From Butyrivibrio proteoclasticus P6B7 (GTDB lineage Bacteria > Bacillota > Clostridia > Lachnospirales > Lachnospiraceae): DNA of 64,000 bases. Each line of letters starts with the position of its first letter. Positions within the stretch are counted from its first letter, which is position 1. Shown one piece after another: positions 26,676 to 37,077 of the stretch. The stretch covers positions 62,001 through 126,000 of the forward strand of contig NZ_JHWL01000012.1 in NCBI RefSeq assembly GCF_000622085.1, written 5' to 3'. The notes below the pieces were generated by a model, which ran no database searches, had not been told where the DNA came from, and was given only the letters and a program-made list of their open reading frames with translations. The position numbers were made by a program, and so were the translations under genes.

Positions 26676-28358
26676 TTACATATTTACATTGAACAGATTT
26701 CTAAGTTCATTGACGATATCTGCAGAATCTGCATCAATACAAACTGCTTCGTTAACCTCTGATAAGGTCTGGAGATCTTTTTTATCAGATTCATCCATCT
26801 CATATCCTATAGTATATACTGAAATACCAAGACCTCCAACTATTGGAGTAATTCTTTTTAATTCATAACCGGCATTCTGCGCTCCGTCAGAAAGAACGAA
26901 GAGCATCATGTTAGCATCAGGAATATCCTTCTTAGCATCAATAAGCATCTTCATACCAACAAGTACAGCATCGTAAGTAGCTGTCTGTCCACCAAGCTCT
27001 AGATCCTTAACGGCACCGCTAAAGTATGCGCGCTGCTTGTTGTCGAACTGAGCGATTGGAAGGTTGATGTAAACCTTATCACTGTAGCTTACAAGACCGA
27101 TGTAGCTGCTGGAATCAATGTACTGCATTGTATTAAGAAGAGATTCCTTAAGGGACTTGATACGTGTACCATTCATAGAACCTGAAACGTCAGTAACGAA
27201 TACAGCAACTGTTGGACGGCTACCGTTCTTGTTAGTCTTCCATACCTTCTGTGCTGAAAGGTAATCAGCACCTGTCATACCATAGTTCTCTGATACATAA
27301 TCCTCGTGAAGATTGAAGCCACGCTCTGTAGCCATATCCTGGCTTTCCTTAGAAAGGCAGAAGTCTACGAACTGCTTGGCAACTTCCATCTCATTATCAT
27401 CTGTCCAGCCGAAAGCATATACAGGGTGATCATGACGAACACCTGCTGGTGTATATACGTAATTCTTAAGCTCTGCGTTGTTGATGTAGGTCTGCTCTTC
27501 CATTACCATTGCATCGATAATGCCCTTGGCAGCTGAATCCTTAAGGATTGATGTTGTGTAAGCTGCTGTTGGAGCGTTGTTCTGATACTGTACAAGCTGA
27601 TCAACAGAGCTTGCTGACAATGGATTTGTATTATCAAAAGCATAAAGCATTGAGCAAAGGATGTTCATACCTGTTGCTGATGTGTAAGGGTTAGTGTAGG
27701 CAAATACAAGGTCACCAGCGTTAGCCGCTTCCAAAACGCCCTTAACAGTTACTTCGCCGTACTTAGCTGAATATGTGTCATACACATCCTTGGACATAAG
27801 GATACCTGCTGTGTTTCCAGCAAGTCTGTCTGTAAGCTTTGTGGTCTTAACGCCGTTTGCTGAGAGCATCTCACCCCACATGTCGTTAGATGGGATATAA
27901 AGATCTGGCTGATATCCACCACTTGTAATATAAGTAAGAGTCTCACCTGATGAGATCTTTCTAATTGAAACTGAAACACTCTTTCCATCTACTGTATAGC
28001 CAGCCTTGTTGAACTTCTGTCCCACAGCAACCAGCCACTCATCTGGATATGAGCTTCCGCTAAGCTCTGATGGAGCAGCAATCTCAATGTTGATCTCTCC
28101 TGTTCCCTCAAGAACCATATCGAAGGTATCGATATCTGCCAGAGAATCTGCAACAGATGCATCTGACATATCAACGTCAAGTCTCGCTTGCACTGTTGTA
28201 GGATCGATCTTCTTAACAAAAGAGTTAAGCTCAGTAACAGCGTCATCATAGCTAAGTGAATTAGAAAGCGTTGCGTTCTGTGTAGTGTTAGTGCAAGCAG
28301 TTACAGACAACGCAAGTAAGACAGCCAAAGCTCCCTTTAAAAATTTCCCTTTTTTCAT
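26676..28358 (-). CDS. Lipoprotein with solute-binding-like and von Willebrand factor A domains
   Basis: 560 residues from the ATG at 28358 (a GTG at 28370 is too close to the GAGGAG). A lipoprotein signal peptide ends in lipobox LSVTAC. Residues 70-370 resemble a bacterial solute-binding fold with GGYQPDLYIPS and DLVFAYTNPYTSATG. The C-terminal VWA domain has a complete MIDAS (DVSGSMNG, about residue 395) with TATYD and SDGAQN. It should be displayed on the outer face of the membrane and bind protein or metal. It heads a seven-gene surface cassette between hprK and uvrC. Confidence 0.87.
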   Translation of the reverse strand: MKKGKFLKGALAVLLALSVTACTNTTQNATLSNSLSYDDAVTELNSFVKKIDPTTVQARLDVDMSDASVADSLADIDTFDMVLEGTGEINIEIAAPSELSGSSYPDEWLVAVGQKFNKAGYTVDGKSVSVSIRKISSGETLTYITSGGYQPDLYIPSNDMWGEMLSANGVKTTKLTDRLAGNTAGILMSKDVYDTYSAKYGEVTVKGVLEAANAGDLVFAYTNPYTSATGMNILCSMLYAFDNTNPLSASSVDQLVQYQNNAPTAAYTTSILKDSAAKGIIDAMVMEEQTYINNAELKNYVYTPAGVRHDHPVYAFGWTDDNEMEVAKQFVDFCLSKESQDMATERGFNLHEDYVSENYGMTGADYLSAQKVWKTNKNGSRPTVAVFVTDVSGSMNGTRIKSLKESLLNTMQYIDSSSYIGLVSYSDKVYINLPIAQFDNKQRAYFSGAVKDLELGGQTATYDAVLVGMKMLIDAKKDIPDANMMLFVLSDGAQNAGYELKRITPIVGGLGISVYTIGYEMDESDKKDLQTLSEVNEAVCIDADSADIVNELRNLFNVNM

Positions 28359-28399
28359 ATAGTTTCCCACTCCTCTATATTATTAATATTTTAGAATTC

Positions 28400-29098
28400 T
28401 CAGTTATACGTATGTCTCAGTGACTGTCCTATGGCATTGGCATAATCCTGAACCATGGTCACTGCATCCGTGTCCTCATTCTGTTCATTAGTATATCTAG
28501 CAAGCTCCAAAAGGAAATCCTGCGAATTCTTGATAAGCTCCTCGTTGCCATCAATTACCTTCTGGAACTCTGTATCGAATTCACCAGAATCCTCAAGGGC
28601 AACGTACAGGTTAACCGCACCACGGCAGTTATGATAAAGTGCATTCTTAGCCTGAGAGATAATCCCCTTCATACTCTCAAACTCAGTCATATCGTTAATT
28701 CTAAAGAGCTTGTCGTTTCTCTCAACAAACTCATCCATCTGATCCATGTGATCCAGAAGCTTCTCACCAGCCTGTGCAAATCCAGGCTCATCAAGGATAA
28801 GCTGATTAACAAGGCCCTTAACGTCCTCTCTCTTCTTGCGGATCATTTCCTCTTCCTGAGCCTTCTTCTTGGCTGCTGCCTTATCTTCCGCGCTCTTCTT
28901 GATCTTGTACTTAATAATAGGAAAGGCTGTAAGACCAATACCCAGAAGTGACACAAGGACTGCTGCTATTGTCGCCAGCTTAACCACAAATATACCAGCA
29001 CCAATGATCATATCTGTTGCATTAACACCGATAGCCACCGCTGCTCCTATTCCCAAAATCATAACCAAAATACCGGTTACAAGTCTCTTTTTATTCAT
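28400..29098 (-). CDS. Membrane-anchored coiled-coil protein, unknown function
   Basis: 232 residues. Two hydrophobic helices lie within the first 65 residues, then a charged Lys/Ala/Glu-rich coiled coil (about 70-100) and a helical C-terminal domain. No enzymatic motif is visible. The start overlaps the stop of the upstream coiled-coil gene by four bases, so the two are translationally coupled and probably act together. It is followed by the VWA lipoprotein gene. Confidence 0.78.
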   Translation of the reverse strand: MNKKRLVTGILVMILGIGAAVAIGVNATDMIIGAGIFVVKLATIAAVLVSLLGIGLTAFPIIKYKIKKSAEDKAAAKKKAQEEEMIRKKREDVKGLVNQLILDEPGFAQAGEKLLDHMDQMDEFVERNDKLFRINDMTEFESMKGIISQAKNALYHNCRGAVNLYVALEDSGEFDTEFQKVIDGNEELIKNSQDFLLELARYTNEQNEDTDAVTMVQDYANAIGQSLRHTYN

Positions 29099-29553
29099 AG
29101 TTTATATCCATCTCCATTTTGTATCATTGTTAGAAGATTAATTACATCAACAGTCTTTTTCTGTTTCTGTGCCAGCTCAAGCTTCTCCTTGGCTGTCACT
29201 GCCCCATCGATCTGAGCGTCAATAGAAGCAAGGTAAGTCTCCGTGGTTGCCTTGGCATGCATGACCTGAACCACACTAAGCCTTATGGACTCAGACAGCT
29301 CTTTTGTCCTATCCAGATTCCCTTCAAGGGCCTGAAGTCTTGCCACATCCTGGTCAATCTCCTGCTTAAGCTTGGCAAAAGAGCCTCTATTTACCTTAAG
29401 CTGTAACATATAGGAATTAAGCCCCTTGATGGCAGAAGAAATCTCTGATGACCTTGGGGCCATGATCATACCATATCGCTTTTGCATCTTATCGATGCGC
29501 TCAGGATAATCCGCTATTTTCTTTTGAAGTAAAAGTACTTCCATACTACTCAT
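29095..29553 (-). CDS. Small soluble coiled-coil protein, unknown function
   Basis: 152 residues, almost wholly helical with heptad-like patterns, no signal peptide and no membrane segment. It overlaps the downstream membrane-protein gene by four bases. It may be a cytoplasmic partner of that protein. I recognise no family. Confidence 0.72.
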   Translation of the reverse strand: MSSMEVLLLQKKIADYPERIDKMQKRYGMIMAPRSSEISSAIKGLNSYMLQLKVNRGSFAKLKQEIDQDVARLQALEGNLDRTKELSESIRLSVVQVMHAKATTETYLASIDAQIDGAVTAKEKLELAQKQKKTVDVINLLTMIQNGDGYKL

Positions 29554-29603
29554 TTAGCAGAAAAAACCACCATTTCTATCAATAATCTGTGAGATATTAT
29601 ATA

Positions 29604-31316
29604 TTATTCCCCTAAAATTTGCCACTCAGTTACTTCATTAACTTTTTTCATTTCTGTTTTAGATAAAAGCTTGTCCTGATCCAGGAACTTAAGGCCCGTT
29701 AAGTTCTCCAGGGCTGTGGTGTCTTCGTCTCTTCCAACGCAGTAATATACGTTGTTCACACCATCCTCTAGAACTGTAAGCTTTGTTACCGATGTATACT
29801 TGGCATAATCATAATTGTTAGCCAGGTTTGTAAGTCCTTTACTATCCATAGAAGAAAAGGCGTTCATTTCCTCTTCCAGCAACAGATTAGAGATCTTGCT
29901 CTCTTCAACTTTGGTGTACTTATCGATAATCCTACCGTACTCATCCAGTGTACACAGCATTTCTCCCCACAAAGAATCTGATATGGAATGAATAACCATA
30001 ATGCTTCCATCTTCATATACAGAAACCATGTCTTCGGAAAGAACTACCATGTTGGTGCCACAGATTAAGCCATCTGCGGTCATTATTATTGGAACAAATA
30101 TACTTCCAGCTTCCTGACCATCTTTATCAAAAGTGAAACGAACCAGAATCAGAGTCTCATTCTCATCAACATTATATTCAGCTTTTACTTTCTCGTATCC
30201 TGTCTCCTTTGCAGCCTCACCTATAGCTTCACTGTACCTTTGAATAGAAAATCCTTCGTCGGTAATTTTTGAAAGAGTTCTGGTTAATATGATCCTTGCA
30301 TCTTCTGCCCACTGAGTCCCTTCTATAAAAGGCATTGTAATACCTGCATTTGGAACTATGGTACTGTCGCCAGTAAGAAACCCGTTAAGCTGCGAGTTTT
30401 CTACAACTACATCAGGAATTTCAGGCATCTCAACCTGGCCATATTCTATGGCGTTAATCTTAATATCAGTTTCAAAAAGATACAGGGTTTCATAATCACT
30501 TAAATATACAGTGGGACTGGAGTGTGAGCCTTTAACATAAACCTTTCTAAGGCTCTTGGTATCATAGTTAAAATAATAGGTTACATTATCCAGTTGCGCA
30601 TGGACATCGTTATCTACCTGGAATGAGTTAAGAAAATACGAAAGATCATCTCCCTCTATCTTCACTCCCAGGGTCTTATCAACACTGTCTGGATAATAAA
30701 AGATCTCGACATTCATCCCGGACAAATCATTTGAAGACAAAGCTAATATCCTCATGACATCTATCTTAGGTGAACATTCACTATCACCATCATACAGAAA
30801 AGCCGTTTTAGGCTCTCCATTCTGTAATCCCTTGTACCAGGTGTATTCTGATGCCATTGATTTGTTTTGATTATAATCAGATGCAATACCACCAGTTGCA
30901 GAGTAATAACTACTTCCTGTCCCATTAAGCACCGACATATTATTCTTATCATCCAAAAAATATCTGTCGTATAAAAGGGTTGCCTTAATATCAAAACTCT
31001 TATTAAACATTAAATTACCCATATTAAGATCACCAGTATAACGGGTATCTTCTGAGTAGCTATACTCCACATCTGCATTTATATGATTGGCATAAGTTAA
31101 ATCCTCAGCGGCAGCTTCAAACAACTGCCTTGCTGTGATTTCTTTATCTTCTACCTCAATGGCAATATCAAGGCCACTGGCATAAACTTTACCATTTGCA
31201 TCCTTCAACATTCCAGGCGTGGCTGGTTTACTTATCAGGCTTAATAAGCCCATTATCAGCACAAGGACTGCAAAAAATATTATTGCTGGCCCAAAATCCT
31301 TAACTAACTTTTTCAA
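29604..31316 (-). CDS. Membrane-anchored extracellular protein, tandem paralogue 1 (UUG start)
   Basis: 570 residues. One N-terminal transmembrane helix (about 10-30) is followed by a long extracytoplasmic part. Near residue 53 is the block LFEAAAEDLTYANHINA, shared by the next three genes. Further shared features are a FLYDG block, a YDTKSLRKV-like strand and a TQWAEDARI block in the C-terminal half. The start appears to be TTG, with GGGAG nine bases upstream. The leader GTTATAGAAATTGAAAAAG is nearly identical to that of the neighbouring paralogue, showing duplication of the promoter-proximal region. Function unknown. Confidence 0.82.
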   Translation of the reverse strand: MKKLVKDFGPAIIFFAVLVLIMGLLSLISKPATPGMLKDANGKVYASGLDIAIEVEDKEITARQLFEAAAEDLTYANHINADVEYSYSEDTRYTGDLNMGNLMFNKSFDIKATLLYDRYFLDDKNNMSVLNGTGSSYYSATGGIASDYNQNKSMASEYTWYKGLQNGEPKTAFLYDGDSECSPKIDVMRILALSSNDLSGMNVEIFYYPDSVDKTLGVKIEGDDLSYFLNSFQVDNDVHAQLDNVTYYFNYDTKSLRKVYVKGSHSSPTVYLSDYETLYLFETDIKINAIEYGQVEMPEIPDVVVENSQLNGFLTGDSTIVPNAGITMPFIEGTQWAEDARIILTRTLSKITDEGFSIQRYSEAIGEAAKETGYEKVKAEYNVDENETLILVRFTFDKDGQEAGSIFVPIIMTADGLICGTNMVVLSEDMVSVYEDGSIMVIHSISDSLWGEMLCTLDEYGRIIDKYTKVEESKISNLLLEEEMNAFSSMDSKGLTNLANNYDYAKYTSVTKLTVLEDGVNNVYYCVGRDEDTTALENLTGLKFLDQDKLLSKTEMKKVNEVTEWQILGE

Positions 31317-31335
31317 TTTCTATAACTCCCAAAAA

Positions 31336-32898
31336 CTAATATTGTAGTGGCAAGAAGTACACTTCCTCCCAGGTAGTGGTCACATCAACATGCATGGTAA
31401 CTGCGTCAATGCCTGCTATATTGAGCCCTGTATGAGACCTCATACCACTCCACTCCTTCTCATGGCCTTCTGGAACGTAGTAGACCTTTTGATCTTTACC
31501 AACCATGAATTCATATTTGGTTAATGACATCTCCTCTGCGCAAAGGTAATCATTTGCCAGGATTTTTAATCCAGGCCAGTCTGTTTCAGAGAATGCTTTC
31601 AACTCGACCTTTACACTAAGATTCGATATCTTCTCTTCCCTGGTCATTTTATATTTCAACGAATAGTATCCGTTAATATCTGAACTATAACATGCTTTCT
31701 TATAAAGGCTGTCAGAGATAGTACGGATTATCTCAACATCGCCATTCACAAGATACAAGCACTGATCATTCGCAGATACGATGAAGGTATCATGGCATTG
31801 TAACATTCCATCATAATAGGCTAACGGAAATACTATACTGCCTATTTCTTTTTCATCTTGTGAAAAAGAGATTAGAACAAACAATCCGCTGCCTTCATTA
31901 AAGTAGGCATAGCTCTTTTCCTTCACTGTTAATCCACGCAAGTCAGCACTCTGTTCCAATGCAGTCAGGAATTCCGGAAAAGAGCTTTCTCCTACTGCAG
32001 AGGCCTCTTCCACCATAGCCCTTGCGTCACCCGCCCAGGTACTATCCTCAATAAACGGCGAGTAAACATTTTCTCCTAAATTAAGCGCCTTGTCACCAAC
32101 AATCATTCCATTGAGGATCCCGTTCTCTACCTGTATCTGCGGAATCTCTACAGGTGTGTGGTCGCCCTGTGGCTCATAATCCATTTCAAAAAACATAAAA
32201 GGAGACACATCCCCTTTGGCATATGCATCAACCTCAAGAAGCTTATGAGTATCTGCATCAAACTTATATTTTACTTCATGAATTACCGCATATGGATCAA
32301 TAGTTCTGGGCAATGCCTCTTGAATCCAATCATCCTTCCCTGCTATGCTCACGTATATATAGCCTTTATCCTGAGAATAGTCTTCAATAGATATTTCCAA
32401 CTCCGAAGTATCAGTAAGGTCAAGCCACAAAAACTTTCCAACATCTACAATCTGAGCGATGCCTTTGCAACCATTGAATAAGAAGCCATCTTTCTCAACA
32501 CCATTTTCTTCCCATTTGTAATAAGAGAACTTTACATTCAGATAGCCAGTGACATATTTTTCAGGATTTGAATCACAAATGCTTTTTCCTTCAAGAACGC
32601 TCCTGCTGCCATCTTCGCCATAATAGTAGTCGTAAGTAAACTCCTCTTCAACAAAGCTAGAATCTTCGTAATAGCCATGGGCACGTAAGTGACTGGCATA
32701 GTAGGTATCCTCATATGCCGCTTCGAAGAGCTTTCTTGCCGTAGTCTCCTGATCATCCAGCTTAAGAACATCATCAAGAACTGCCTGATCATTAGTTGTT
32801 GTATCCTTTATCTTATTCTCAGAAGTGTTCTCAAAAAATGCTATGATAAAAACAAATAACGCTACTACTAATGAAAAGTATGCTACTTTCTTTTTCAA
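31336..32898 (-). CDS. Membrane-anchored extracellular protein, tandem paralogue 2 (UUG start)
   Basis: 520 residues. N-terminal helix, then the family block LFEAAYEDTYYASHLRA near residue 60, a FTYDYYYGEDG block, GFLFNGCKG, YKFDADTHKLLEV and FIEDSTWAGDARA. The start is TTG with a leader almost identical to paralogue 1. The stop lies 19 bases before the next TTG start. It is closest to paralogue 3 over the first 250 residues. Likely an exported protein of Gram-positive surface type; no known domain recognised. Confidence 0.82.
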   Translation of the reverse strand: MKKKVAYFSLVVALFVFIIAFFENTSENKIKDTTTNDQAVLDDVLKLDDQETTARKLFEAAYEDTYYASHLRAHGYYEDSSFVEEEFTYDYYYGEDGSRSVLEGKSICDSNPEKYVTGYLNVKFSYYKWEENGVEKDGFLFNGCKGIAQIVDVGKFLWLDLTDTSELEISIEDYSQDKGYIYVSIAGKDDWIQEALPRTIDPYAVIHEVKYKFDADTHKLLEVDAYAKGDVSPFMFFEMDYEPQGDHTPVEIPQIQVENGILNGMIVGDKALNLGENVYSPFIEDSTWAGDARAMVEEASAVGESSFPEFLTALEQSADLRGLTVKEKSYAYFNEGSGLFVLISFSQDEKEIGSIVFPLAYYDGMLQCHDTFIVSANDQCLYLVNGDVEIIRTISDSLYKKACYSSDINGYYSLKYKMTREEKISNLSVKVELKAFSETDWPGLKILANDYLCAEEMSLTKYEFMVGKDQKVYYVPEGHEKEWSGMRSHTGLNIAGIDAVTMHVDVTTTWEEVYFLPLQY

Positions 32899-32916
32899 TT
32901 TCTATAACCCCAATTA

Positions 32917-34314
32917 TCATCCGGCATCGTAATCAATAAATGATGCCTTTCCCTTATGTCCCTTCTGCATATTTGATGTGTCGTCATCTTCACTGGTCAG
33001 CAGATAGCTCCAGATGTATGTTCCACTCTCGCTAAGGGTGTAATACTCTTCAGAATAAAGAGCGTCAGTCATCTCAAACTTAACCAAAATGCCGCCATCG
33101 GAGTAGCAGGTCAGTTCTCCATCGGAAGACAATGCCAGAGCATTCTGATTTATCTCCACTGCTCCGTCCTTTTTTATTGGAACGAAGATGTATCCGACTT
33201 CACTTCCATCCTTGATAAAGGAATAACGTAAAAGAACTGTCTCTCCATCATAGAGGACTGCATAGCTCTTTTTAACATCGTTTAGGCCCTGGTCTAAAGC
33301 TTTCCAGATCAATACCTGTTCAAAATAACCGATAGTTGGCGATTGCCCTTCCAAGGCAGAAACTGTATCATTCCAAATGGATGACGCTGTCTCACTCCAA
33401 CCGCTCTGATCAATTTGAGAGATCTGCATGTCAGCGCCCAAGCTTATTGCTACATTTCCCAACAGAATATCATTTATCCTAGCATTACCGTCAGTTACCA
33501 CAGGAATTTCAAAATCAGGGTTGCCTTCTCCTGGCTCGAAATTCGGCATAACCTTCAATATGCAGGAATATTTTTCCTCATATGCTTCAATACTCTTCAA
33601 TTTGTGTGTGTGTTGGTCAAAACGATACTTAACAAATTCAATATAAAAAGCATTAGCCTTCTGCCAGGGTAATACCTTCTCATCCCAGTAGTTCCTGCCA
33701 CTGAGGGTTACGTAATAGTCTCCACCTTCATTTAGATTCTCTTGTAAAGTCACCTCTAAGCTTGACGTGTTAGTAAGGTCCGGCCATAAAAGAGCTTCTA
33801 TATTCATTTGCTGCGCAACTTGTTTATATCCATCGTACAGAAATGCTGACTTTGCTTCGCCATCTTCATTCCATCTATAGTATGTAAATGTAGCCTTAGG
33901 GTTCTCTTCATCAGAAGAGTTATATCGGCTCAGGTGGAAAATACCATTTCCCTCAAGAATGCTTTTCCAATTGCCATCATTGTAATAATAATCATAGGTG
34001 AAGTCGTCATCTACAATATATCCATCACCATATGTTCCCTTGGCACTAAGGTGTTTAGCGTAATAAGTATCTTCATACAAAGCCTCAAACAGTTGTCTTA
34101 CTGTTATTTCCTGATCTTCACGAACCACTATCTCATCAAGTGCTTCCTGTGCATCCTTTTTATCAGTATTAGTTGTGTCCGCAATTCCTACAGTTGAGTA
34201 TGTATCCTTCTTCGGCTTTTCTCCCTTTAACGAATTGGATATCATTATGAACACAATCAACAGCAATGCAATTCCCACTGTTAAATAATGAAATGCATGT
34301 ACATCATCTTTCAA
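32917..34314 (-). CDS. Membrane-anchored extracellular protein, tandem paralogue 3 (UUG start)
   Basis: 465 residues. N-terminal helix, then LFEALYEDTYYAKHLSA near residue 72, FTYDYYYNDGN, AFLYDGYKQ, YRFDQHTHKLKSI and a SGWSETASS block aligned with the WAxDAR block of paralogues 1 and 2. TTG is the only usable start, with GGAG upstream. It ends in a charged tail. Paralogy to its neighbours is clear from the shared blocks in the same order. Confidence 0.8.
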   Translation of the reverse strand: MKDDVHAFHYLTVGIALLLIVFIMISNSLKGEKPKKDTYSTVGIADTTNTDKKDAQEALDEIVVREDQEITVRQLFEALYEDTYYAKHLSAKGTYGDGYIVDDDFTYDYYYNDGNWKSILEGNGIFHLSRYNSSDEENPKATFTYYRWNEDGEAKSAFLYDGYKQVAQQMNIEALLWPDLTNTSSLEVTLQENLNEGGDYYVTLSGRNYWDEKVLPWQKANAFYIEFVKYRFDQHTHKLKSIEAYEEKYSCILKVMPNFEPGEGNPDFEIPVVTDGNARINDILLGNVAISLGADMQISQIDQSGWSETASSIWNDTVSALEGQSPTIGYFEQVLIWKALDQGLNDVKKSYAVLYDGETVLLRYSFIKDGSEVGYIFVPIKKDGAVEINQNALALSSDGELTCYSDGGILVKFEMTDALYSEEYYTLSESGTYIWSYLLTSEDDDTSNMQKGHKGKASFIDYDAG

Positions 34315-34339
34315 AACTCAATTATCTCCAATTTCTAAC

Positions 34340-35206
34340 TCAATTTCCAAATGAAACCTCATCAACGGTTACTGTTCCGCTGTAGGTTCTATCTATAATC
34401 CAATTCATCATGTTTGTGGTGTTATCGCTACCCTTCATTTCCACTTTCTTGAGTTTATGATAGGCATCGCGAGTGAAATAGTAATCTATTTCGGATATGC
34501 AATAAATCCCATAAACATTACCATCAACAAAAGCATCTGATATTAAGTCACAACAACTAGTTCCAAAAAAGGATATTTTGATATAATCAAGATCTCCATT
34601 TATTTCCATGCTTGTCTTATTCAGCTTGGTAAGATCTGGGACTAAGATTTTCTCCAGATCAATTATAGCTACAGGGCCGTCTCTGTCATAATCCTCAGGA
34701 GATCCTATCTCCTCCCCGTTAGCCATTCCGCCATAGTAAGTGTAGTTTGCTCTGTCATCAGTATCTCCAGAGTATCCATAGAAGCTTGTTAATGTAGGTT
34801 TTATTCTTTGAAATTCCCCCTCACCTGACAATGTCCATTTATAGTTTTCAGAATCTGTGTAATACCTGTCATACTTTATATCAAAAGATGCATTCTCATC
34901 ACTTAGTGTAAATGTGCCACTTGCTCCTTTAACTCCACTCTTTGACAGGTCAGAAGATGTTTTCTCTGTCTTATAAAAAGATCCTGTTGCCTTCAAATGA
35001 CTAGCATATGAAATATCCTCCGCAGACGCCTCAAACAACTGCGCTACCGTAATCTTTTGATCGTCGATAGTTATTCCTCTCTCCATCGGAGGCTTGAAGC
35101 TATCATTTTCCCTTACACTTTTAGAAACATATAAAATTAAGCCTATGATAATGATCATAGGCAAAAAAGCAAATAACTCATCAAATAGTTTCCTAACTTT
35201 TTTCAA
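34340..35206 (-). CDS. Membrane-anchored extracellular protein, short tandem paralogue 4 (UUG start)
   Basis: 288 residues, lacking the C-terminal half of the other three. It has an N-terminal helix, the LFEASAEDISYASHLKA block near residue 52, a VPDLTKLNKTSMEI strand and YHKLKKVEMKG. Two TTG codons compete: 35212 overlaps the uvrC stop and sits on the ribosome site, whereas 35206 has AGGGGAG seven bases upstream and gives the same KK-rich start as paralogue 1. It directly follows uvrC, so the paralogue array may be transcribed from the uvrC message. Confidence 0.78.
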   Translation of the reverse strand: MKKVRKLFDELFAFLPMIIIIGLILYVSKSVRENDSFKPPMERGITIDDQKITVAQLFEASAEDISYASHLKATGSFYKTEKTSSDLSKSGVKGASGTFTLSDENASFDIKYDRYYTDSENYKWTLSGEGEFQRIKPTLTSFYGYSGDTDDRANYTYYGGMANGEEIGSPEDYDRDGPVAIIDLEKILVPDLTKLNKTSMEINGDLDYIKISFFGTSCCDLISDAFVDGNVYGIYCISEIDYYFTRDAYHKLKKVEMKGSDNTTNMMNWIIDRTYSGTVTVDEVSFGN

Positions 35207-35208
35207 CG

Positions 35209-37077
35209 TCAATCTCCCCTAAAGTATCTGTATATTTCCTCCGCCACGGATTCTGGAATCTCAGAAACCTGAGATAGCTCTTCGACGGTGGCGTTCTTGA
35301 TGTCTTCGATTGATTTAAAGCTTCGCATGAGAGCTTTCTTCCTTGATGGTCCAATGCCAGGAATGTCGTCCAAGACACTCTTAACCTGGGATTTGCTACG
35401 AAGTGATCTGTGATACTCGATGGCAAATCTGTGGGCCTCGTCCTGAATTCTGGTGATGAGCTTAAAGCCCTCGGACCTTGTGTCTATCGGAAGCTCCACA
35501 TTGTTGTAGTAGAGGCCTCTGGTTCTGTGGTTGTCGTCCTTAACCATTCCGCATACAGGAATGCTGATTCCAAGCTCTTCAAGAACCTGAAGGCATATAT
35601 TAACCTGTCCTCGGCCACCATCCATAAGGATGAGATCCGGGAACTTGGTAAAGCTGCCATACTGGGCATCTATATCCCTTACTTCCAGGTCATGTCTTTC
35701 TTCTATTCCGTGAAGGAGACGCCTTGTAAGCACCTCATGCATGCAGGCATAATCATCAGGTCCTGCAACAGACTTGATCCTGAACTTACGGTAATCACTC
35801 TTCTTGGCCTTACCCTTCTCAAACACAACCATGGAACCAACATTGGCAAAGCCGCTGATATTGGATATATCATAGGCCTCCATTCTGTTAAGTCCCTTGA
35901 TTCCAAGGATAGCCTCTATCTCTTTGACAGCACCAATGGTTCTGCCTTCTTCTCTTTTAATTCGTTCCTTGTCCTTGCTAAGAACCAAAGCTGCATTCTG
36001 AGCCGCAAGCTCCATCAGCTTTTCCTTCTGGCCCCTCTCAGGAACAGTGATGTACACTCTGCTTCCCTTTCTCTGGGTCAGCCACTTCTCGATGATCTCC
36101 ATGTCCTCGATAGGTTCAGGCAGCATCAGCTCCCTTGGAATAAATGGAGTTCCTGCGTAGAACTGCTTAACGAAGTTAAGAAGGATCTCTGCCTGTGGAT
36201 TCTCTGACACATGAGTCATGTAGAAATGCTCTCTGCCAATAAGACGACCATCTCTTACGAAGAACACCTGAACAACAGCGTCCTTGTCATCTGAAGCAAT
36301 AGCCACAATATCCTTATCCTCCATGGAGGAGTCAGTCATCTTCTGCTTCTGGGCCACAACCTTAACACTGGTTAAAAGATCTCTATACTTAGCCGCCGCT
36401 TCAAAATCAAGCTCTTCAGAAGCAGCCTCCATCTTGTCCTGTAAATCCTTAATAATCACGCCATAATTACCATTTAGGAAATCCAGAGCCTTATCAATTC
36501 TCTCCCTGTATTCCTCCTTGGATACATTACCGGTACATGGGCCACAGCACTGATTCATGTGGTAATTAAGGCAAGGTCTGTCAACGCCAATGTCCCTTGG
36601 AAGAACCCTGTTACAGTTCCTAAGACCATAGATCTTATTGATAAGATCAATGGTGTCCTTAACAGCTGCTGCGCTGGTGAAGGGTCCAAAATATCTGGAT
36701 TTATCTTTTTTCATAAGACGCGAAAAAAGTATCCTAGGATATTCCTCGGACACGGTTACTTTAATGTATGGGTAGGTTTTATCATCTTTTAACAGGGTAT
36801 TATATCTGGGACAGTGCTCCTTGATGAGATTGTTCTCAAGCACAAGAGCCTCTAGTTCTGAATCTGTTACGATGTATTCAAACCTGGCAATCTGCTTAAC
36901 CATCTGGTCGATCTGAGGGCCACGACCAATGTTGGCACGAAAATACGACCTTACACGGTTGTGAAGGTTGATAGCCTTTCCAACATACATGATGGTGTCA
37001 TTCTCATCATGCATGATGTAAACGCCAGGTTTATTAGGAAGCTTTTTAAGCTCCTCTTTGATATCAAAATTACTCAT
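35209..37077 (-). CDS. uvrC: Excinuclease ABC subunit C
   Basis: 622 residues from the ATG at 37077. The GIY-YIG nuclease domain ([19 protein letters not shown]) is at the N-terminus, followed by a cysteine-rich stretch ([13 protein letters not shown]), the UVR motif around residue 215, the RNase H-like 5' nuclease domain in the middle and a helix-hairpin-helix domain ([15 protein letters not shown]) at the end. It makes both incisions in nucleotide excision repair. In related genomes uvrC is usually next to hprK; here the surface cassette lies between. Confidence 0.96.
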   Translation of the reverse strand: MSNFDIKEELKKLPNKPGVYIMHDENDTIMYVGKAINLHNRVRSYFRANIGRGPQIDQMVKQIARFEYIVTDSELEALVLENNLIKEHCPRYNTLLKDDKTYPYIKVTVSEEYPRILFSRLMKKDKSRYFGPFTSAAAVKDTIDLINKIYGLRNCNRVLPRDIGVDRPCLNYHMNQCCGPCTGNVSKEEYRERIDKALDFLNGNYGVIIKDLQDKMEAASEELDFEAAAKYRDLLTSVKVVAQKQKMTDSSMEDKDIVAIASDDKDAVVQVFFVRDGRLIGREHFYMTHVSENPQAEILLNFVKQFYAGTPFIPRELMLPEPIEDMEIIEKWLTQRKGSRVYITVPERGQKEKLMELAAQNAALVLSKDKERIKREEGRTIGAVKEIEAILGIKGLNRMEAYDISNISGFANVGSMVVFEKGKAKKSDYRKFRIKSVAGPDDYACMHEVLTRRLLHGIEERHDLEVRDIDAQYGSFTKFPDLILMDGGRGQVNICLQVLEELGISIPVCGMVKDDNHRTRGLYYNNVELPIDTRSEGFKLITRIQDEAHRFAIEYHRSLRSKSQVKSVLDDIPGIGPSRKKALMRSFKSIEDIKNATVEELSQVSEIPESVAEEIYRYFRGD

